From positions 1 through 58,100 of the forward strand of contig JAIQFH010000049.1 of NCBI GenBank assembly GCA_020073385.1: 58,100 bases of DNA. Reading direction: 5' to 3'. Position 1 is the stretch's first letter; each line of letters starts with the position of its first letter. Source of the stretch: Terriglobia bacterium (lineage in GTDB: Bacteria > Acidobacteriota > Terriglobia > Terriglobales > Acidobacteriaceae). Below are positions 53,062-58,100 of this stretch, piece by piece. Both the position numbers and the translations under genes were made by a program. The notes below the pieces were generated by a model, which ran no database searches, was not told the origin of the DNA, and saw only the letters and a list, made by a program, of their open reading frames with translations.

Positions 53062-53424
53062 TCAGTTGAAGCTGATCTCGAAGTACGTATCCGTTCTTGA
53101 CCAGATCAGGGGAATCCTTGCCATCCAATATTTTCGGTTGATCGTTTCGCGGGCATGTTTATGCTCTTCGGGTGGCAGGATGCGGGCCGTGGCTGCGAAC
53201 TCTGGCCCCGTAACCTTTCCCCGGATGGTGCTGGGTGCAACTTTCACCTGGGCATTGTTGCGGATGCGCTTGGTCTTTCCCATGTCGCTGCGGGTCATGA
53301 CGTAGAGCCTGTCGCCATCTTCTCCGAACCAGACTGGAGTGGGAACACCGACTCCGGTCTTGCGGAACGTCATCAGAGAAACATATTTCTGTCCTGCGAT
53401 TGCGGAAGGGATTGGGCTTGCCAT
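53062..53424 (-). CDS. PPOX-class flavin/F420-like protein
   Basis: A 120-residue protein of the pyridoxamine 5'-phosphate oxidase-like split-barrel group. Motifs: KYVSLMTFRKTGVGVPTPVW, then DRLYVMTRSDMGKTKRIRNN, and VKVAPSTIRGKVTG. Such proteins bind FMN, F420 or heme; which one is not visible. The start at 53424 (MASPIPSA) is preferred. It is convergent with nfnB and divergent from the RGG-PNK gene. Confidence 0.82.
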   Translation of the reverse strand: MASPIPSAIAGQKYVSLMTFRKTGVGVPTPVWFGEDGDRLYVMTRSDMGKTKRIRNNAQVKVAPSTIRGKVTGPEFAATARILPPEEHKHARETINRKYWMARIPLIWSRTDTYFEISFN

Positions 53425-53561
53425 GGCGACATTGTAGCGGGATTGAGGCGGGCGATTGTCAATCGCTTGTGCTTTCGCAGCGCCGTTTTGGCTGACATGC
53501 GTGGTTCGCAAGTGACTCTGCAGATTGCTCTTATCCCGTAATATGTGTTACAAGCCTGAAC

Positions 53562-54539
53562 ATGCGTAAATGGATGCGCGATCGTTTACAGCGCCGCAAG
53601 AAGAAAACCGAAGAGCAGGTGAGTCAGCCGGCACCTCCGCCGCTGCAGCCCGCGTATTTTGATGCGGAAGAGCCGTCGGAGCCGGAGAGTCGCAGGGAAG
53701 CAGTGGAAAGCGTTGCCGGCGAGAAAGGACTCGAAGCACAATCAGTCGGGGACGAATCTGGGCCGGTCGACAGTGAACAGTCAAAACCTCAGGTCACCTC
53801 GGGCGGCGCGCAGCGCGCTCGGGGCCGTCGTCGTCGTGGCGGGCGGGGAAGAGGCGGACGTGGGCGGGAGCAGGCCGTAGCCCAGGCATTCACGCCCAAG
53901 GGCATCCCGACCCTGCCAGTGGAAGAGCCTGAGAGTGCCGCACCTGAAGCCGCCGAACCGGAGGCCCCTAGCGCCGAACCGGCAGAGGCCGAGGCTCAGC
54001 CAGTATCCGCGCCCCAAACTCCGGCGATTCCCGTGCCGAGCGCGCCCGCGCGTCCGCCCAAGGGAATTGTCGTGCTCGCGATTGGGCTGCCCGGGTCGGG
54101 AAAGAGTTCATGGTTCAAGCGCCACAACGTAGTTCCGCTTTCTAGTGACATGGTGCGGTCGCTGCTGTTTGACGACGTCCGCGAGCAACGCTTCCAAGAT
54201 CTGGTGTTCTCCAATCTGCGGTCGATGTTGAAGGCGCGGCTGATTGCCAAGCGTCCGATGAATTACGTGGACGCCACCAACCTGACTCCGCAAGAGCGGC
54301 AACACTGGATCAAACTCGCCAAAGATTACAACTACGAAGTGCATGCGGTGTTTTTCGACGTTCCCTTGGAAGTATGCGTCGAGCGGCATCAGCGGCGTGA
54401 TCGGGTTGTCCCGGAAGATGTGATGCGGCGCATGGCTGCCAAGCTGAAGCCGCCAGCGTTTCAAGAGGGATTCGCCAAGATCACCGTGGTGAGGGTGAAG
54501 AAGAAAGACGCGGAACCGGACGAGCAGGCCGAAGGGTAG
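53562..54539 (+). CDS. RGG-rich disordered region fused to a polynucleotide-kinase-like P-loop domain
   Basis: A 325-residue protein in two unlike parts. Residues 1-165 are disordered: a basic start (MRKWMRDRLQRRKKK), an acidic stretch, a block of Arg/Gly (RARGRRRRGGRGRGGRGRE, about 86-103), and a Pro/Ala/Glu linker. Residues 168-315 are a P-loop kinase with Walker A AIGLPGSGKSSW (about 173-184), SSDMVRSLLFDD and VDATNLTPQERQHW, resembling the 5'-kinase of T4 PNK/AAA_33. An RNA-end repair or RNA-binding role is a reasonable inference. The C-terminal phosphatase of T4 PNK is absent. Confidence 0.8.
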   Translation: MRKWMRDRLQRRKKKTEEQVSQPAPPPLQPAYFDAEEPSEPESRREAVESVAGEKGLEAQSVGDESGPVDSEQSKPQVTSGGAQRARGRRRRGGRGRGGRGREQAVAQAFTPKGIPTLPVEEPESAAPEAAEPEAPSAEPAEAEAQPVSAPQTPAIPVPSAPARPPKGIVVLAIGLPGSGKSSWFKRHNVVPLSSDMVRSLLFDDVREQRFQDLVFSNLRSMLKARLIAKRPMNYVDATNLTPQERQHWIKLAKDYNYEVHAVFFDVPLEVCVERHQRRDRVVPEDVMRRMAAKLKPPAFQEGFAKITVVRVKKKDAEPDEQAEG

Positions 54540-54540
54540 A

Positions 54541-54624
54541 TCATTAACCACGAAGGACACTAAGGTACACGAAGGACTTCTTGAAGGGTTCCTTCGTTTA
54601 GCTTCGTGTCCTTTGTGGTTGATG
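54541..54624. repeat. AACCACGAAGGACAC inverted repeat (copy 3 of 3)
   Basis: TCATTAACCACGAAGGACAC pairs with GTGTCCTTTGTGGTTGATGA. It spans the gap between two convergent genes and could also form a bidirectional transcription end. Confidence 0.88.
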
Positions 54625-54634
54625 AGTTCTGTTT

Positions 54635-55243
54635 CTATCCCTTTAGATGTGGCAGCAGTTCCTTGAAGGCCGCGGATGAAGACGAGCGCATCAGCTCGTA
54701 GATCATCATTTCGGTCGATGAGATGATGGCGCCAGCGGCGCGCATGCGGTCAAGTCCGATTTTCCAGTTCCATTCCGTGCGCGAGCCGACGGCGTCGGAC
54801 GCGACATGTACCAGATATCCTTCTCGCAGCGCTCCGAGCGCAGTCTGCGTGACGCAGATGTGGCTCTCCATTCCGCAAAGCAGCAGCGTATTGCGCTGTC
54901 CGGGAAGGCGCTTGAGGACAGCGCAGAAGGCGTCACTGCCGAAGCAGGAGAACAGCGTTTTGTCGACGGCTTCGGTGCCGGTGAGCAGGGAAGAGATTTC
55001 GGGAACCGTGGCGCCCAATCCCCTGGAGTACTGCGTGCTTAGCAGCGTGGGGATCTTCAGGATCCCTGCGGCGCGAATCAGCAACTGCGCGTTGCGCACG
55101 AGTTGCTCTTTTTGAAAGATCGGCGGCAGCAGTTTTTGTTGAATGTCGATGACAACCAGTGCACACTGATCGGCTTCGAGCGGCCGGCGCGCGAGTTCGG
55201 CGTAGTCGAAAGTCTTTGGAGCAATCTCGGTAGCGACGATCAT
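54635..55243 (-). CDS. Isochorismatase-family hydrolase
   Basis: A 202-residue cysteine hydrolase. The triad is Asp33 (VVIDIQQKLLP), Lys95 (AVDKTLFSCF) and Cys130 (LCGMESHICVTQTALGAL). Substrates of this family include isochorismate, nicotinamide and related amides. The YcaC-like layout with no insert does not decide between them. It stands alone near the tRNA, convergent to the RGG-PNK gene. Confidence 0.9.
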   Translation of the reverse strand: MIVATEIAPKTFDYAELARRPLEADQCALVVIDIQQKLLPPIFQKEQLVRNAQLLIRAAGILKIPTLLSTQYSRGLGATVPEISSLLTGTEAVDKTLFSCFGSDAFCAVLKRLPGQRNTLLLCGMESHICVTQTALGALREGYLVHVASDAVGSRTEWNWKIGLDRMRAAGAIISSTEMMIYELMRSSSSAAFKELLPHLKG

Positions 55244-55426
55244 AAGGTCTCTCCAGACGAGTTGGAGTCTTCGAGAATTCTACCTCCGAAAGGTTGCTCT
55301 GGGCTCCTTGGAACTCGGCGAAGTGCGCGGCAAAGGCGTAACCGCGGAGATCGCTGAGAACTTCCGCAGAGAACGCAGAGCCCAGCAGCGGAACTTGAAA
55401 ACTGAGGAGCCAGGAAGAGCTCTATG

Positions 55427-55456
55427 TTGACCGCTCTTCGGTCGGGACCATAGAAT
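55427..55456 (+). promoter_or_regulatory. Sigma-70-type promoter of tRNA-Gln
   Basis: TTGACC at 55427-55432, 18-base spacer, TAGAAT at 55451-55456. It lies 38 bases before the tRNA. A hairpin AGAGCCCG-GTGT-CGGGCTCT (55462-55481) follows directly; read on the minus strand it is followed by a T-run and could stop antisense transcription. Confidence 0.6.
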
Positions 55457-55494
55457 CAAAAAGAGCCCGGTGTCGGGCTCTTCCAATCTGACAC

Positions 55495-55568
55495 TGCCCC
55501 CTCGTTCAACGGCAGGACAGCTGACTCTGGATCAGCATATCGGGGTTCGAATCCCTGGGGGGCAGCCA
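55495..55568 (+). tRNA. tRNA-Gln (anticodon CUG)
   Basis: The cloverleaf can be folded by eye. Acceptor TGCCCCC pairs with GGGGGCA, the D arm is GTTC/GGAC, and the anticodon stem GCTGA/TCAGC encloses loop CTCTGGA with anticodon CTG. The T arm has TTCGAAT, and the discriminator G is followed by encoded CCA. It reads the CAG codon. Confidence 0.93.
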
Positions 55569-55848
55569 GCTTTACGGACCTTTCAGGACTTCGCGTATTT
55601 CCTCGACAATTTATGGACCCGCTGTGGACCCAAGTTCTGCTCGTTTTGGACCCCTAAAACGACAGTCGGCGTGGGTGGAACGAAGGCGTTCCCTAAAAAG
55701 AGCTGTCTGAGGTCATCAAGAGATGAAGCAGACTCCAGGGTCTCGCTTCGACACTGATGACCTTGGTTCCGTTTGCCTTGCAAGCTTTCATCAGCGAAAC
55801 GCGCCGATTGCCGATGAAACCGTTAAGGCACACTCGTGAGACAAATTT
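55569..55848. other. Region downstream of tRNA-Gln without a confident gene
   Basis: A minus-strand frame (55583-55783) ends close to the tRNA and could be a decayed integrase tail, a common residue of tRNA-targeted elements. The evidence is too weak to call it. No direct repeat of the tRNA end was noticed. Confidence 0.35.
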
Positions 55849-57894
55849 GTGATTGACGAATTCAACACCGAACACCAGTTCATTCTGGATGCGCTGGTTG
55901 AGGGCATCTTCGGAATCGATGCGGAAGGAACCATAACCTTCTGTAACGACGCCCTGTTGGTGATGACTGGCTACTCGAAAGAAGAGATTGTCGGGAAGAA
56001 TGCACACGACCTGTTGCACCACAGCGGGGTGGATGGGGGCAGTTATCCGCGCGAGGAATGCGATTTGAGTAAGGCCATCCTCGGGGGAAAGCCGACACAG
56101 TTGGTCGGAGGGCCGCTGTGGAGGAAAAACGGAAATTATATCCCGGTCGAGTACTGTGGACGTCCATTGCAGCGGAATGGGAGCCGGACCTGTTATGTAG
56201 GGACGATAAGGGATCTCAGCGAGATTGAACTGGCCAAGGAAGCCCTCCGCAAGAGCGACGAGCAGTACCGAAGAATTTTAGAAAGCATGCCCGATGTGGC
56301 ATGGACCTCAGACGTCTACGGCAGAACGCGGTATGTCAGCCCCAAAGTGGAGGCGCTGCTGGGTTTCACCAATCAGGAGTTATATGCCGGGGGGACACAT
56401 TTTTGGTTGAACCAGATTCATCCCGAAGATTTCGGGCGGGTCAGCCAGCGATACATGGCACTGTTTGAACAGCAGGTTGGCTTCGATGAAGAGTACCGCA
56501 TCCGGCGCAAAGACGGGACCTGGATCTGGGTACACGATCGTGCGACGCGCACGCACATGGACGACGGGGTGCTCTGCGCTGACGGGTTCATGAGCGATAT
56601 CACGCAGCGCAAGCGAGCGGAGGCGGAGCTCCATTCGAAGACGGCTTTTTTGGAGGCGCAGGCCAACTCGACGATCGACGGCTTGCTGGTCGTGGACCGC
56701 AACGGACAGAGGCTGATGGCGAACGAGCGATTCGCGGAATTGTTGCGCATCCCGCCGGAGTTGATGACCGATCTTGACGACAGGAGGATGCTGGACCATG
56801 TAGTGTCGCTGATGAAGGACCCCGAATCCTTCCGCGCCAAGGTCGACTATCTGTACCGGCATCCCACCGAAACTAGCCGCGACGAAATCCCATTGAAAAA
56901 TGGAGCGATCCTGGACCGCTATTCGGCTCCGGTGGTGGACAAGAACGGGATCAACTACGGACGGATATGGAATTTCCGCGACATCACCGAGCAAAAGCGC
57001 AATCAGGAGGCACTGCAGCAGCTTTCCCTGGCGGTGGAACAGAGTCCGACTTCGGTCGTGATCACCGACCCGCAAGGAAATATCAGCTACGTGAACCGCA
57101 AGTTTACCGAGTGCACCGGTTACAGCCCGCAGGAGGTTCTGGGGAGGAATCCGCGGGTATTGAACGCCCGGCAGTGCCCCACCGAATTGTACCGGAACCT
57201 GTGGTCCACCATCACCGAGGGGAAAGCTTGGCACGGGGAGTTCTGCAACAAGAAGAAGAATGGTGAGATCTACTGGGAATCGGCCACGATCACGCCGATG
57301 ACGAACCCGAATGGCGAGATCACTCATTTTCTTGCCCTCAAGGAAGACATCACAGAGAAGCGGGCGCTCGAGAACCAGCTTCGTCACGCCCAGAAGATGG
57401 AAGGCGTCGGCCAACTGGCGGCCGGAATCGCCCATGAGATCAACACGCCGACCCAATTCGTCATGGACAATCTGACTTTCCTGCAGGACTCGTGGAAATC
57501 GGCGTACGAACTGCTGGAGCAATACCGCGGGGCCGTGCAAGGGATGGCAGGTACTGTTCCGGACGAGGTCGCCGGAAGGCTGAAGCAAGCCGAGCAGGCC
57601 TGCGATCTGGAGTTTATCCGGGAAGAAGTGCCGCGCGCCATCGAGCAGAGCCTGGACGGCTCGCGCAGGGTAGCGAAGATCGTGCGCGCCATGAAGGAAT
57701 TCTCGCATCCGGATTCGGTAGAGAAGACGGCTACCGACATGAACCGGGCGGTTGAATCCACCATTACGGTGGCGCGTAACGAATGGAAGTATGTGTCAGA
57801 GGTGGTGACTGAGTTCGATGACCAGCTGCCTGCGGTGGTGTGTTATGCCGGCGACAGTGCGCCACGACGGCGCGGAGAGGAGAACGTCAGGTAA
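55849..57894 (+). CDS. Multi-PAS sensor histidine kinase, truncated by a putative group II intron
   Basis: As read it has 681 residues from GTG at 55849. Four PAS domains are seen (about 5-115, 135-260, 265-385 and 390-510), with typical GYSKEEIVGKN, GFTNQELYAGG and GYSPQEVLGRNPR blocks. The phosphoacceptor region has HAQKMEGVGQLAAGIAHEIN with His529. The frame then ends soon after AVVCYAGD. Related kinases continue there into the N-box of the ATPase domain. The following codons come from GTGCGCCACGAC (57857 on), which looks like the start of a group II intron. The ATPase domain is therefore missing and the exon should resume beyond the window. No membrane segment was found, so it would be a cytoplasmic sensor. 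Confidence 0.85.
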   Translation: MIDEFNTEHQFILDALVEGIFGIDAEGTITFCNDALLVMTGYSKEEIVGKNAHDLLHHSGVDGGSYPREECDLSKAILGGKPTQLVGGPLWRKNGNYIPVEYCGRPLQRNGSRTCYVGTIRDLSEIELAKEALRKSDEQYRRILESMPDVAWTSDVYGRTRYVSPKVEALLGFTNQELYAGGTHFWLNQIHPEDFGRVSQRYMALFEQQVGFDEEYRIRRKDGTWIWVHDRATRTHMDDGVLCADGFMSDITQRKRAEAELHSKTAFLEAQANSTIDGLLVVDRNGQRLMANERFAELLRIPPELMTDLDDRRMLDHVVSLMKDPESFRAKVDYLYRHPTETSRDEIPLKNGAILDRYSAPVVDKNGINYGRIWNFRDITEQKRNQEALQQLSLAVEQSPTSVVITDPQGNISYVNRKFTECTGYSPQEVLGRNPRVLNARQCPTELYRNLWSTITEGKAWHGEFCNKKKNGEIYWESATITPMTNPNGEITHFLALKEDITEKRALENQLRHAQKMEGVGQLAAGIAHEINTPTQFVMDNLTFLQDSWKSAYELLEQYRGAVQGMAGTVPDEVAGRLKQAEQACDLEFIREEVPRAIEQSLDGSRRVAKIVRAMKEFSHPDSVEKTATDMNRAVESTITVARNEWKYVSEVVTEFDDQLPAVVCYAGDSAPRRRGEENVR

Positions 57895-58100
57895 GTGACG
57901 GTCAACTCGAAACAGCCTAACTATTCAACCGATGAGGGTGGGCCCCTCGGAACCGGCTTGCAGGAGCAGGTTCCAAACCGCCTTCGGCGGCTGTGGTCAA
58001 AAGCCATGGTCGTGAGCACAGAAGGAAAAGGCCCAGCATGGACTGGGTCAGGTGACAGGCAAGAAGAGGACCGCAAGGGAACCACTATAGAAGTGTCGAA
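57857..58100 (+). mobile_element. Putative group II intron, 5' part
   Basis: The sequence at 57857 reads GTGCG, the conserved 5' end of group II introns, and starts exactly where the kinase reading frame loses its homology. Downstream text such as AAGTGACGGTCAACTCGAAACAGCC and GAGGACCGCAAGGGAACC looks like structured domain I RNA, and no protein frame fits it. The intron-encoded reverse transcriptase would be past the window. Identity rests on the boundary and by-eye resemblance, not on a covariance search. Confidence 0.7.

Noticed and set aside
55462..55483. Terminator on the plus strand before tRNA-Gln
   Set aside because: The hairpin is followed by CC, not T, on the plus strand and lies between a good promoter and the tRNA; only the minus-strand reading has a T-run.
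55569..55783. Integrase remnant and attachment site next to tRNA-Gln
   Set aside because: The minus-strand frame has no visible catalytic Arg/Tyr residues and no duplicate of the tRNA 3' end was found.

Overview
The window looks like a chromosomal segment of a free-living, GC-rich bacterium of the phylum Acidobacteriota (Terriglobia/Koribacter-like). That placement is inference. It rests on the mix of genes (group 3d-type hydrogenase, beta-gamma fused 2-oxoacid:ferredoxin oxidoreductase, choice-of-anchor D surface protein, TonB protein with Pro-rich linker, tandem DUF4386 genes, YtrA-type ABC operon) and on the many short palindromic repeats between genes. No plasmid or prophage core genes were seen. 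The right edge enters what looks like a group II intron.

Layout. 1-3240 (minus): a respiratory complex I cluster read nuoA-C-D-E-F, with nuoF cut by the window edge and no nuoB between A and C. 3454-7850: a hypothetical protein, orphan thiS, a MerR regulator with a zinc-ribbon-like partner, then ribBA and a threonine dehydratase-like gene. 8535-17688: a GH105-type hydrolase, an ASH-repeat/FN3 secreted protein, a YcaQ-type glycosylase, a NADAR-like exported protein, and an ABC exporter with a thioredoxin-like protein between ATPase and permease. 18192-24469: a seven-gene operon (TonB, OsmC, RsbRD-like, CoA-transferase, ferredoxin, and alpha and beta-gamma subunits of a 2-oxoacid:ferredoxin oxidoreductase). 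25410-37392: universal stress protein, then hoxEFUYH, the protease hoxW, and hypF-C-D-E. 37577-40025: a PIN toxin/RHH antitoxin pair and gdhA. 40371-46811 (minus): an ECF sigma factor with an in-frame stop, membrane proteins and a GntR-ABC operon. 47380-52919: a receiver-like/PEP-synthase-like protein and nfnAB. 53062-58100: PPOX protein, an RGG-rich/polynucleotide-kinase fusion, an isochorismatase-type hydrolase, tRNA-Gln, and a PAS histidine kinase broken by the putative intron.

How it fits together. Five separate transcription units (the TonB-to-Kor operon, usp, hox, gdhA, nfnAB) carry GTGA-N6-TCAC palindromes in their upstream regions, the shape of a CRP/FNR-family operator. Their products form one electron economy. 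The 2-oxoacid oxidoreductase makes reduced ferredoxin and acyl-CoA, and the CoA-transferase can free the acid. NfnAB links ferredoxin and NADH to NADPH, glutamate dehydrogenase is a potential NADPH sink, and Hox exchanges NADH with H2. I propose an oxygen- or energy-limited redox-balancing regulon. The motif and genes are seen; the regulon is inference.

The window also shows signs of decay or sequence error: a one-base deletion in hoxF, an amber codon in the sigma factor, thiS without thiG, and the intron-interrupted kinase. Many intergenic spaces are filled by inverted-repeat elements of several recurring families.
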